This document shows, one piece after another, positions 7,606 through 15,237 of a DNA stretch of 16,747 nucleotides (its first letter is position 1; the number at the start of each line of letters is the position of its first letter). The stretch spans positions 1 through 16,747 of the forward strand of contig WQSA01000024.1 of assembly GCA_009788135.1 (NCBI GenBank). The letters are read 5' to 3'. The notes below the pieces were generated by a model. The model saw nothing but the letters and a program-made list of their open reading frames with translations, made no database searches and was not told the DNA's origin. A program made the translations under genes and the position numbers. The DNA comes from Candidatus Fibrimonadales bacterium. GTDB taxonomy: Bacteria; Fibrobacterota; Fibrobacteria; Fibrobacterales; Fibrobacteraceae.

Positions 7606-7611
7606 AATATA
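7606..7611 (-). promoter_or_regulatory. Candidate -10 box for the lipoprotein gene
   Basis: TATATT on the minus strand, 24 bases before the lipoprotein ATG, would give a short leader that contains the GGAG site. There is no recognisable -35 at 16-18 bases; an A-tract lies directly upstream instead. Confidence 0.3.
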
Positions 7612-7640
7612 CATTTTTTTTAGGAAAAGCGGTAGATTTT

Positions 7641-7762
7641 TCTACATTTTTGGCTATAATAAGCACTGATTAACCCCGATTTCATGGTTTAATTGAGAAT
7701 TGAGAATGGAGAATTGAGAATAAAAAAGCACATTTTGAGTTATTTTAGCCATTATATGTAGA
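7641..7762. repeat. Imperfect inverted repeat interleaved with the 35-base repeat
   Basis: Matching blocks pair in order: TCTACAT (7641-7647) with ATGTAGA (7756-7762), TGGCTA (7651-7656) with TAGCCA (7746-7751), and AATAA (7658-7662) with TTATT (7740-7744). The right arm lies inside the loop of the neighbouring 35-base inverted repeat, and the left arm lies outside it, so the two repeats interlock (A-B-A'-B'). In RNA they would form a pseudoknot or compete. A smaller hairpin, GTAGA (7632-7636) with TCTAC (7641-7645), overlaps the left arm. Confidence 0.55.
7655..7660 (+). promoter_or_regulatory. Candidate -10 box toward recC
   Basis: A perfect TATAAT on the plus strand, 172 bases before the recC start, with no good -35 hexamer. 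A transcript from here would carry the inverted repeats in its leader. Confidence 0.3.
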
Positions 7763-7799
7763 AATTATTCTCCATTCTCAACTCTCAATTCTCAATTAA
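7689..7799. repeat. 35-base inverted repeat made of 7-base units (MITE-like or long hairpin)
   Basis: Arms 7689-7723 and 7765-7799 match at 32 of 35 positions when one is reverse-complemented, with a 41-base loop. Each arm is a row of heptamers: left AATTGAG, AATTGAG, AATGGAG, AATTGAG; right (minus strand) AATTGAG, AATTGAG, AGTTGAG, AATGGAG. Both outer ends are TTAA. No reading frame lies inside. It sits between the divergent lipoprotein and recC genes. No T-run follows either arm, so it is not a typical intrinsic terminator. It may be a non-autonomous mobile repeat or a dispersed intergenic repeat; copies elsewhere cannot be seen from this window. Confidence 0.85.
7751..7781 (-). promoter_or_regulatory. 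Candidate leftward promoter inside the repeat
   Basis: On the minus strand TTGAGA (7776-7781, 5 of 6 to the -35 consensus) is followed after 19 bases by a perfect TATAAT (7751-7756). The spacing is longer than the usual 17. It would drive the lipoprotein gene with a leader of about 160 bases, and the -35 would be supplied by a heptamer of the repeat. Confidence 0.3.
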
Positions 7800-7832
7800 G
7801 CAACAAAATAAGCGTTTACTATATTCCAAATT

Positions 7833-10800
7833 GTGCAATTAAGAGCCCATACCGATATAGAAATTCTGGCAGATCAGCTCTTGACCGACCTTTTCTCCGA
7901 AGAACCCTTTGCAAAAAGCTCCGCAAAAGGCGGTTTTTTGACAGGCGGAAAGGTGCTGGTTTGCGATTCGAGGGGTTTGCAGGAATATTTGCAAAAAAAA
8001 TGCGTGGACAAACACGGGATATGGACAGCGCTGCCGTTTAAGCCTCTTCCAGGGCTTTTAATGCAATGCGCTTACAATTTATCCCCGAAAGCACTGAAAA
8101 AAGACGAAAAAGAAAGCGTTTTCAATGAAAGCAACTTGGTATGGGCAATTTACAAGTCGCTGAACGGAGATGAAAAAACCTTTTCTTTTGCCAGCGAAAT
8201 AGCATCTCTATTTGCCACATATCAAGTTTACAGACAGGATATAATTGAAAAGTGGAACAAAAAAGAATCTTATGCAATTGAGGATACCGATGAAAATTTC
8301 AAGAAAAATGAAGAATTTCAAAGAAATCTCTGGATTAAATTAAAGGAAGAAAATAAACATGAGATGGATGTTTTGCAGCTTTACGAACTTTTTGCCAAAA
8401 GCGACAAAAAACTTTTGCCAAAGCAGATTTTTATTTTCGCTCCGCAGTCAATTGCTCAGATTCAACTATCGGCGTTAAAGCATTTATCTCAAGCGGGCTG
8501 CAAAGTTAATCTGTATTTGCTTCAAATTAGCAAAGAATATATAGGCGATACAAAAAGCGATAAATTGATTTTGCGAAAAAAAGCATGGGAAAGCAAAATT
8601 GCAGATGATAAGAGACTGTATTGGGATTTAGGCAACAGGCTCATCGCAAATTTAGGCCGCAGCGCTCAGGTTTTATATGAGCAAATAGGCTGGGATAATT
8701 TAGAATATATTGACAAATTGATAAATGCAAATTCATTGCTGAAAAAAGTTCAAGAGAATATCATTGGCGATTGCAATGAAAAAACAAAATGCAAAAAAGA
8801 CGATTCCATTACGTTTAGCAACTGCTTTTCGCCTTTAAGGGAAGTTGAAGTTCTGCGAGATTATATTTTAGATTTATTTGCCAAAAATAAGGAATTGACA
8901 CCTGCAGATATTGCCGTGGTTGCTCCGAATATTGAAAATTACGCCAGCGCAATAGAGATTGTTTTTGGGCGAGACGATATTCTTCCGTATAAAATAGCGG
9001 ACCGCGACGTGAAAAAATACGACAAAACCTTGCAGCTTTTGAATTTGCTATTTTCATTGACAAATGGCAGATATTATGAAGCGCCGGATGTTGTTGCCCT
9101 GTTTGAATATTCCATGTTTGCGCAAGACAGAGAGCTTGAATCCGATGGCAGAGATCGTTTGGCAAAATGGATCATGGAGAATGCAATAAGATATGGTTTT
9201 GAAAGCTCCGCAGAAAAACCGAATTATTCTTTTAAAAGCGGATTTGACCAGCTGACAGCAGGTTTTTTTATGATTTCAGAAAATGAATTTTCTGAAAAAG
9301 ATGAATATTGCTATCCCGATATAGAAGGAAATGCCGCTAAAATTTTTGGCGATTTTGCCTGTTTTGAAAAGGCGCTTCAAAAGCTTGACGAAGAAAGCCA
9401 AAAAGAAAAGACTATTAAAGGCTGGGATGAATTTTTCAGCGAAAGTCTGCAAACATTCTTTGGCACGGACAAAACCGATTTTAACGAAGATAAGGATAAC
9501 CCTTACCAAAAAATTATGAGCGCATGGGACTCTCTGAAAAAAGAAATGCTTATAGGATTCAGCAATAACGAAAATATGCTTATAGATTTTAACGTTCTGA
9601 AAACCGCATTGCCAAAAAAACTGGAGATAAATGCGAAATCTCCATATTCCTTGAGCGGCAAAATATCATTTTCAAATATGGAAACCATCAGAGCCATTCC
9701 GCATAAGATTATATGCTGCCTTGGAATGAACAGCAAGGAATTTCCTCGGCAAAAAAAGAGCAAGGATATAAATCTGATGATAAAATATAAGTTAGGCGAC
9801 AAAGATATTGCAAATGAAGATCGCTTAATGTTCTTGGAAACAATCTGCAGCGCAAAGGAAAATCTTTATGTAAGCTGGGTGGGGCAAGATGAAAAAACCG
9901 CAGATGAACTGGAGCCTTCCAGCGTTGTCATCACGTTTTTGAAAAATCTGGAAGAGCAGTATGAAATAAATGCGGCAGATTTAATTGCAAAACATCCTTT
10001 GCAACCGTTCTCGGAAGCCGAAACATACGACAACAGATGGGCCTGCTCTGTTAATTCTGGCTCAGGCAAAAGCATTTGGAAATGGGAAATTGACAATGCG
10101 GAGATTAAAAAGACAAAGGATATCAATACTCTATACAGAATTTTATCAGATGCTCCGAAATATTTTTTAAAAGATGTATGCAATATTATTCTGCCGGAAG
10201 ATATTGAACTTTTAGAAAATTTGGAACCCTTTGTTATAGAAGAAGCATTGGACAAATGGATTTTGGCAGATTTAATTGTGAGAAATGAGAATCGCGATGA
10301 ATATGCGAAAAAAAACAAAATTTCAAAATTGAGAGGCGATTTGCCAAACGGAAAATTTGCAGAGAAAATTATAGATAATATTGCGGCAGAAGCAGAAGAA
10401 TTGAAAGCGAGGGCGAAAAATGAAAAGCAGGGAACATTTTGGATTTATCCGAGCAGCGATAAGGGCAAATATCGTTTGAAACATTGGCTGTATCACTTGG
10501 ATTTGAATTTAAATAAAGCAGAGAACCAGAATACGAAAATGTTTTTGAAAAACACAGAACCAATAGAGTTGAAAGGCATGCCAAAAGAAAAAGCAAAGGA
10601 AATCTTAGACGAATTATGGAAATTGAAAGAGAATCTGGAAAAGAGAATGCAGCCGATTTTTCCAGATGCAGCCTGGGAATATCTAATAAACAAAGAAGAT
10701 AAAACCATGGCAGCGGCAAAAAAAAGAATTTTCGGCCGCGGAGAGTATGATTTTGCAATTGCGAGGTATTCTAAATATGCGCAGATGATTGTTGGAGATG

Positions 10801-10895
10801 CGCAGTCGTTTGAGGATTTAGGCATAAAAGAAGAAGATTTCATAAATTATTCCGAAAATCTGTTTAAAGGATATAAAATATGCAATCCCTTATAG
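7833..10895 (+). CDS. recC: Exodeoxyribonuclease V subunit gamma (RecC)
   Basis: 1020-residue subunit that holds RecB and RecD together and scans the unwound strand for Chi in the double-strand-break repair complex RecBCD. Recognised from family segments: the N-terminus (LRAHTDIEILADQL) parallels E. coli LRVYHSNRLDVL; CFSPLREVEVLRDYI (331-345) and the IRAIPHKIICCLGMNSKEFPR region (about 618-640) match the RecC inactive-helicase fold. It has no Walker motifs, as expected. It is about 100 residues shorter than E. coli RecC. The start is GTG; an in-frame TAA at 7809 limits upstream extension and the N-terminal match supports this start, but no ribosome binding site is visible. The end overlaps recB by 16 bases. 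Chi recognition residues cannot be assigned from here. The gene is AT-rich. Confidence 0.93.
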   Translation: MQLRAHTDIEILADQLLTDLFSEEPFAKSSAKGGFLTGGKVLVCDSRGLQEYLQKKCVDKHGIWTALPFKPLPGLLMQCAYNLSPKALKKDEKESVFNESNLVWAIYKSLNGDEKTFSFASEIASLFATYQVYRQDIIEKWNKKESYAIEDTDENFKKNEEFQRNLWIKLKEENKHEMDVLQLYELFAKSDKKLLPKQIFIFAPQSIAQIQLSALKHLSQAGCKVNLYLLQISKEYIGDTKSDKLILRKKAWESKIADDKRLYWDLGNRLIANLGRSAQVLYEQIGWDNLEYIDKLINANSLLKKVQENIIGDCNEKTKCKKDDSITFSNCFSPLREVEVLRDYILDLFAKNKELTPADIAVVAPNIENYASAIEIVFGRDDILPYKIADRDVKKYDKTLQLLNLLFSLTNGRYYEAPDVVALFEYSMFAQDRELESDGRDRLAKWIMENAIRYGFESSAEKPNYSFKSGFDQLTAGFFMISENEFSEKDEYCYPDIEGNAAKIFGDFACFEKALQKLDEESQKEKTIKGWDEFFSESLQTFFGTDKTDFNEDKDNPYQKIMSAWDSLKKEMLIGFSNNENMLIDFNVLKTALPKKLEINAKSPYSLSGKISFSNMETIRAIPHKIICCLGMNSKEFPRQKKSKDINLMIKYKLGDKDIANEDRLMFLETICSAKENLYVSWVGQDEKTADELEPSSVVITFLKNLEEQYEINAADLIAKHPLQPFSEAETYDNRWACSVNSGSGKSIWKWEIDNAEIKKTKDINTLYRILSDAPKYFLKDVCNIILPEDIELLENLEPFVIEEALDKWILADLIVRNENRDEYAKKNKISKLRGDLPNGKFAEKIIDNIAAEAEELKARAKNEKQGTFWIYPSSDKGKYRLKHWLYHLDLNLNKAENQNTKMFLKNTEPIELKGMPKEKAKEILDELWKLKENLEKRMQPIFPDAAWEYLINKEDKTMAAAKKRIFGRGEYDFAIARYSKYAQMIVGDAQSFEDLGIKEEDFINYSENLFKGYKICNPL

Positions 10896-13876
10896 TTGAA
10901 AATTTGCCGCTAAACGAAAAAGTTCTCATTGAAGCGAGTGCCGGAACCGGCAAAACTTATACCATAGGTTTAATAGTTCTTCGCTTGCTTTTGGAAAAAG
11001 GCTTGCCCATAGAAAAAATAGTTTTAATAACTTTCACAAAAGCGGCTACAGCCGAACTTAAAAAAAATACCGCAGAAAAAATCAGAGAAGCTTATGATAT
11101 ATGGAAAAAAAGTGCCGAAAAAAAGAATGACATAACCGAAATAAGATTATTAGAAGCTATTGCCGGCATAGATGAAATGCCGGTTTTTACCATTCACGGC
11201 TTTTGCGAAAGGCTGTTAAGCGAGTTTGCTTTTGAAATTGGAAATTTTGAAGAAAAAGAGGTTGTTGTAAATTTAAAAGATGTTAAAGACAGAGTTATAG
11301 CAAATTTTTGGCGGGAAAATATTAAAGACTCGGATAAAACACTTAACCTTAGCCCTGCGGATTTATCGAGGTCCATAGATATTATTCTGAAACACCCTAA
11401 AGCGGAGATTGTCGGCAAGGAATGCATCGATGAAATGGAAGATGAAAAAGAGATAAAATATGCAATAGCTTGCAAATTGGCAAGAGAAATCCACAGCAAG
11501 CTGAAAGAAGAAAAAAGAAAGATGAAAATTATGGACTTCAACGATATGATTGAGAATTGCCATGAAGCCATAACAGAAGATAAATGCAATGGAAATAAAT
11601 TCCAAAATGCGGTAAAAAAGAAATATGACGCCATATTGGTAGATGAATTTCAGGATACCGATAAAATGCAGTTTGATATTTTTGATTATCTGTTCAAAGA
11701 TAAGCCTTTTTTTATGATAGGCGATCCAAAGCAGGCAATTTACAGATTTAGAGGCGGCGATATTTTTGCTTATGGAAAGGCTAGGGAAAAGGCTGGAAAA
11801 AATCTATTTGAAATGGATAAAAATTACCGATCGGAAAAAACTTTGCTGAATGCGCTGGGCTCATTTTTTAAAAATAATTCTTTTGAAGGAAAAATGGGCA
11901 AAGGTATAGATTATGCGAAAGTTGAATGCGGAAAACCGGAGCTTAAACCGATTAAGGAAGAAAAAGACGGCTATTATAAACCTTTTGTGATTTGGAGAGG
12001 CAGCGATAACGAAAATAAAGAAAAGTTTGATTCAAAAACAAAAAAGTCTGTTATTTTGGAAGTGAAACGATTGTTAAGCACTGGAAAAATCAAGCCTAAA
12101 AATATTGCAATTTTATTGGACAGAAACAAAGATTGCCTAGCGTATAAAAATGCGCTGGCTAAGGAGAGCATATTTGCCGTTGTTCGCGGTGGCTCGGTTT
12201 TTGAGAGCGAGTCTGCGGATTTTATGAGGATTTTGTTAAATGCAATCTGTTATAACAACAATATAAGATGCATTAGGGCTTTGCTAATGCATAATTTCTG
12301 CGGATTTGAACCGAAAGCCATAGATGATAATGTTTTTGTTGAATGGACTGGCGTCATTTACGAAACGAAAACGAAATGGGAAAAGCATGGCGTTATGAAT
12401 GCTCTTGAATTTTTTATGACAAAACAAAATTTATGGGGGCGTATTGCGTCGAATATAAATGGAAAACGAAATATAACAAATATTCGCCAAATAATGGGGC
12501 TTTTAAACGAAGCTGAAGTCAAGTTCGGAAGAATTCCGGAAAAAATAAACAATCGCTTTGCCGCGCTTTGCAAAGAGGCAAACGAAGGCGATGAAACGGA
12601 AGAGAGATTGGAGACCGATGAAGATGCTCTTAAAATTATGACAATTCATAAATCCAAAGGCCTGCAGTTTGATGTTGTTTTTGTGCCGGATATTGGCAGA
12701 AAACCGCGCAAGCACGAATTTCCGCATATTTATATGTATCACGAAGGCGGCAAACAAATCGCAGCTTATGTCGCTCAGTCCAGGAAGGATGAAAAGAAGC
12801 TTAACGACAAGGAAGAAAATGAAGAATTGGCGAGACTTTTATATGTCGCTTTAACAAGGGCAAAATACAGATTATATGTTGCATACAATCCCTGCTACCC
12901 TCGCTCTAAATCATGTTTGCGCGAAATATTTGATGATTTTTGCTCTTCAAATGCGAGTTCAAACATTCAAATTGAAAATTTGGATAATGTTCTGAAGCGA
13001 AAATACGAATACAATGGCGATAAAATTGAAGATGCCGAAAGAAAACTCAAGCCTTTGCCGCAAAAAATAGAACCCGCTTGGCAAAAAACAAGTTTTACGG
13101 GAATTTCGCAAAATCTCAGAGCTGGAGAATACATTTCTGTTCAGCGGAGAGCAGAAGCTGAGCCGCCTTCTGGCAAAAGAATGGGAACTCTTTTGCATGG
13201 CATTTTTGAAAATCTGGATTTTGATGCGGAAGAAAATGAAATTAAAAAAATCGTAGAAGGCAAGCTGGGCGGTTTCAAGGAATTTTCCAAGGAATCCGAA
13301 GAAGGAAACGCCAGAAGACATTGGGTTGAAAAGAAAGTCAATGCAATTCTGAATAAAACTTTGCAAAAAAGCGCGGGAAAACTATGCGAAATAGACGCTG
13401 GCAACAAAGTTGCAGAACTCGGCTTTTCCATGAAATCAGAAAAAATAGATTTGGAGAAAATTAAAAATATAATGGGAGAAAAAATTCCAGATTTTTTTGA
13501 AACAAAAGAATTGCCAGATAAATATATCAACGGTGCGATAGACTTGGTATTTTTTGGCAGCGATGGCAAGTATTACATTCTTGACTGGAAATCAAATAGT
13601 TTAAACGATTTTTCAAATAATGGAATGGAAGATGCCATGCGGCACAGCGGCTATCACTTGCAATATTACATTTACGCAGTTGCATTGAAAAGATGGCTTG
13701 AGCAAACTCAGAAAAACTTTGATTTCAAAAAGCAGTTCGGCGGAGCGTATTATATTTTTATAAGAGGCGTAAAAGAAGAGGCTGAAAATTTCGATGGGGT
13801 TTATTTTGCAGACGGGAAAGACATCGCTGAAGATATTATAAAGATGGATAACAGTTTTAAGGGAGCTTGCAAATGA
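10880..13876 (+). CDS. recB: Exodeoxyribonuclease V subunit beta (RecB helicase-nuclease)
   Basis: 998-residue 3'-5' helicase and nuclease of RecBCD. SF1 helicase motifs in order: Walker A ASAGTGKT (19-26, K25), Ia LITFTKAATAEL (49-60), IHGFCERLLSEF (105-116), Walker B VDEFQDTD (254-261), III GDPKQAIYRFRGGDIF (281-296), IV KNYRS (314-318), V TIHKSKGLQFD (588-598), VI LLYVALTRAK (653-662). The C-terminal nuclease domain keeps H773 (LLHGIFE), D888 (AIDLVF), D902 and K904 (LDWKSN) and the QYYIYAVAL helix, matching E. coli H956, D1067, D1080 and K1082 in order and near-identical spacing, so nuclease activity is expected. It is about 180 residues shorter than the E. coli protein. The start has AAGGA 8 bases upstream (10867-10871). 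It overlaps recC by 16 bases and recD by 4. Confidence 0.96.
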   Translation: MQSLIVENLPLNEKVLIEASAGTGKTYTIGLIVLRLLLEKGLPIEKIVLITFTKAATAELKKNTAEKIREAYDIWKKSAEKKNDITEIRLLEAIAGIDEMPVFTIHGFCERLLSEFAFEIGNFEEKEVVVNLKDVKDRVIANFWRENIKDSDKTLNLSPADLSRSIDIILKHPKAEIVGKECIDEMEDEKEIKYAIACKLAREIHSKLKEEKRKMKIMDFNDMIENCHEAITEDKCNGNKFQNAVKKKYDAILVDEFQDTDKMQFDIFDYLFKDKPFFMIGDPKQAIYRFRGGDIFAYGKAREKAGKNLFEMDKNYRSEKTLLNALGSFFKNNSFEGKMGKGIDYAKVECGKPELKPIKEEKDGYYKPFVIWRGSDNENKEKFDSKTKKSVILEVKRLLSTGKIKPKNIAILLDRNKDCLAYKNALAKESIFAVVRGGSVFESESADFMRILLNAICYNNNIRCIRALLMHNFCGFEPKAIDDNVFVEWTGVIYETKTKWEKHGVMNALEFFMTKQNLWGRIASNINGKRNITNIRQIMGLLNEAEVKFGRIPEKINNRFAALCKEANEGDETEERLETDEDALKIMTIHKSKGLQFDVVFVPDIGRKPRKHEFPHIYMYHEGGKQIAAYVAQSRKDEKKLNDKEENEELARLLYVALTRAKYRLYVAYNPCYPRSKSCLREIFDDFCSSNASSNIQIENLDNVLKRKYEYNGDKIEDAERKLKPLPQKIEPAWQKTSFTGISQNLRAGEYISVQRRAEAEPPSGKRMGTLLHGIFENLDFDAEENEIKKIVEGKLGGFKEFSKESEEGNARRHWVEKKVNAILNKTLQKSAGKLCEIDAGNKVAELGFSMKSEKIDLEKIKNIMGEKIPDFFETKELPDKYINGAIDLVFFGSDGKYYILDWKSNSLNDFSNNGMEDAMRHSGYHLQYYIYAVALKRWLEQTQKNFDFKKQFGGAYYIFIRGVKEEAENFDGVYFADGKDIAEDIIKMDNSFKGACK
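13861..13865 (+). promoter_or_regulatory. Ribosome binding site deciding the recD start
   Basis: GGGAG lies 7 bases before the ATG at 13873, favouring it over the in-frame TTG at 13867, which would leave only 1 base of spacing. Confidence 0.75.
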
Positions 13877-15237
13877 CTGAGGAAATCTCAAACATAGACA
13901 AGGTTTTGCTTTCGTATTTAGAAGAAAAATATAAAGTGGAAAAAGATTCTGCGCTTTACAACGCTGCAAAACTGCTTTTGCAAAGATTATGGCAGGGCAG
14001 TATATGCATTCCATTTAGCGAAGATCGCTTAAATAATTCTCCAGCAGTTGGCAAAAGCAGCGAAATTCGTCCTTTAATTTTTCACGAAAATAATCTATAC
14101 ATTCAAAGATATTTTGTTTATCAGAAGAATATATTGGAAAGAATTGAAAAATTAAATCTTCGCATAATAACAGGCGGTCCTGGAACGGGCAAAACAACAA
14201 GTTTGGCTAATATTTTAAAAAACAGATTAAATAAGAAAATTCTTTTAGCTGCTCCAACGGGAAAAGCGGCTCTTAGAATGAAAGAAAGTTTAGACGGACA
14301 GGGTATAAGATTGGAGGCAAAAACTTTGCATCGTTTGCTTGGCTATAAATATTTGTCTGTAAGTTTTGAGCATGCAAAAGAAAATCAGCTTGACGCGGAT
14401 ATTGTAGCCATAGATGAATGCTCAATGATAGATTTGCCAATGATGTCAAAATTGCTGGATGCAATTCCGGATGGTTGCGATTTATATTTGCTTGGCGATA
14501 AAAATCAATTGGCTTCCGTTGAGGCAGGTTCTGTTTTTGCGGATATTTGCGAGAAGCTTAAAGATGATGAAAATATTTACAGGAAGCTTACAAAAAATTA
14601 CAGATCCGATAACGGCATTAATGCTTTGAGCAAACAAATTTTGGAAGAATCAATAGAAAATTTTAACAATGAAGATGTTCGCCATTATGAAAGCGATAAA
14701 TTGGAAAGCGAGTTATTCAGCAGATATGAAAAATTATTTTCTGCAAAAAACAAGGAAGAAGCTTTGGATTTTTTGAAAACATTTCAAATTCTGTGCGCTA
14801 CAAAAGTAGGGCAAAACGGAACGGAGCAAATTAACAGAAAATTCCATAATCTGGCAAAAAAAAGAAATGCAAAATACTTTCCAATCATGATTACGGAAAA
14901 TAATTATCATTTAAATCTCTTTAATGGAGATGTAGGGGTAAAAGACAAGGATTTGGCATATTTTGGAGCAGAAACATTTCCGGTTTTAACTCTGCCCCGT
15001 CATGAACTTGCTTATGCAATAACAATTCACAAATCTCAGGGTTCCGAATATGATTGCGTTGCCGTTGTTTATCCTAACGAAAAAATGGAAAAAGAGGCTT
15101 TTTTAACAAAAGAATTGCTATATACTGCGATAACCCGTGCTAAAAAGGAATGTCTTTTATTTGGTTCAAAAGAAATACTTCTGGACTCATGCAAAAAAGA
15201 AATTTTTAGAGCGTCTGGGATTGCAAAACTTTCTTAA
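13873..15237 (+). CDS. recD: Exodeoxyribonuclease V subunit alpha (RecD helicase)
   Basis: 454-residue 5'-3' SF1B helicase, the fast motor of RecBCD. Motifs: Walker A GGPGTGKTT (101-109, K107), LLAAPTGKAALRM (124-136), TLHRLLGY (151-158), Walker B IDECSMIDLPMMS (180-192), GDKNQLASVEAGSVFADIC (208-226), KNYRS (241-245), TIHKSQGSEYD (384-394) and LLYTAITRAK (415-424). A short N-terminal region (1-95) with CIPFSEDRL corresponds to the part that contacts RecC. E. coli RecD has 608 residues; most of the shortening is in the N-terminal domain and in loops between motifs. All catalytic motifs are present. The start overlaps the recB stop as ATGA, and its TAA shares TTAA with the nhaD stop on the other strand. 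It is close to E. coli-type RecD rather than long RecD2. Confidence 0.95.
   Translation: MTEEISNIDKVLLSYLEEKYKVEKDSALYNAAKLLLQRLWQGSICIPFSEDRLNNSPAVGKSSEIRPLIFHENNLYIQRYFVYQKNILERIEKLNLRIITGGPGTGKTTSLANILKNRLNKKILLAAPTGKAALRMKESLDGQGIRLEAKTLHRLLGYKYLSVSFEHAKENQLDADIVAIDECSMIDLPMMSKLLDAIPDGCDLYLLGDKNQLASVEAGSVFADICEKLKDDENIYRKLTKNYRSDNGINALSKQILEESIENFNNEDVRHYESDKLESELFSRYEKLFSAKNKEEALDFLKTFQILCATKVGQNGTEQINRKFHNLAKKRNAKYFPIMITENNYHLNLFNGDVGVKDKDLAYFGAETFPVLTLPRHELAYAITIHKSQGSEYDCVAVVYPNEKMEKEAFLTKELLYTAITRAKKECLLFGSKEILLDSCKKEIFRASGIAKLS

Noticed and set aside
7689..7799. Heptamer rows as a CRISPR array
   Set aside because: Units are 7 bases, directly abutting, with no spacers, and arranged as two inverted arms.
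7689..7799. Long hairpin as an intrinsic terminator
   Set aside because: The stem is AT-rich and neither side is followed by a T-run on the relevant strand.
7689..7799. TTAA at both ends as a target-site duplication
   Set aside because: TTAA is a palindrome and part of the inverted arms themselves, so it cannot be distinguished from the repeat in an AT-rich region without an empty site.
7993..8000. Runs of eight A/T in recC, ABC-F (5331-5338) and the intergenic stretch as phase-variation switches
   Set aside because: All frames are intact, the runs fall in ordinary Lys/Phe codons, and such runs are expected in AT-rich DNA.
13867..13872. TTG start of recD
   Set aside because: It leaves 1 base after the GGGAG site; the ATG at 13873 has proper spacing and overlaps the recB stop as ATGA, as at other junctions here.
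7833..13876. AddAB instead of RecBCD
   Set aside because: The first gene has no Walker motifs and matches RecC segments, and a clear recD follows.
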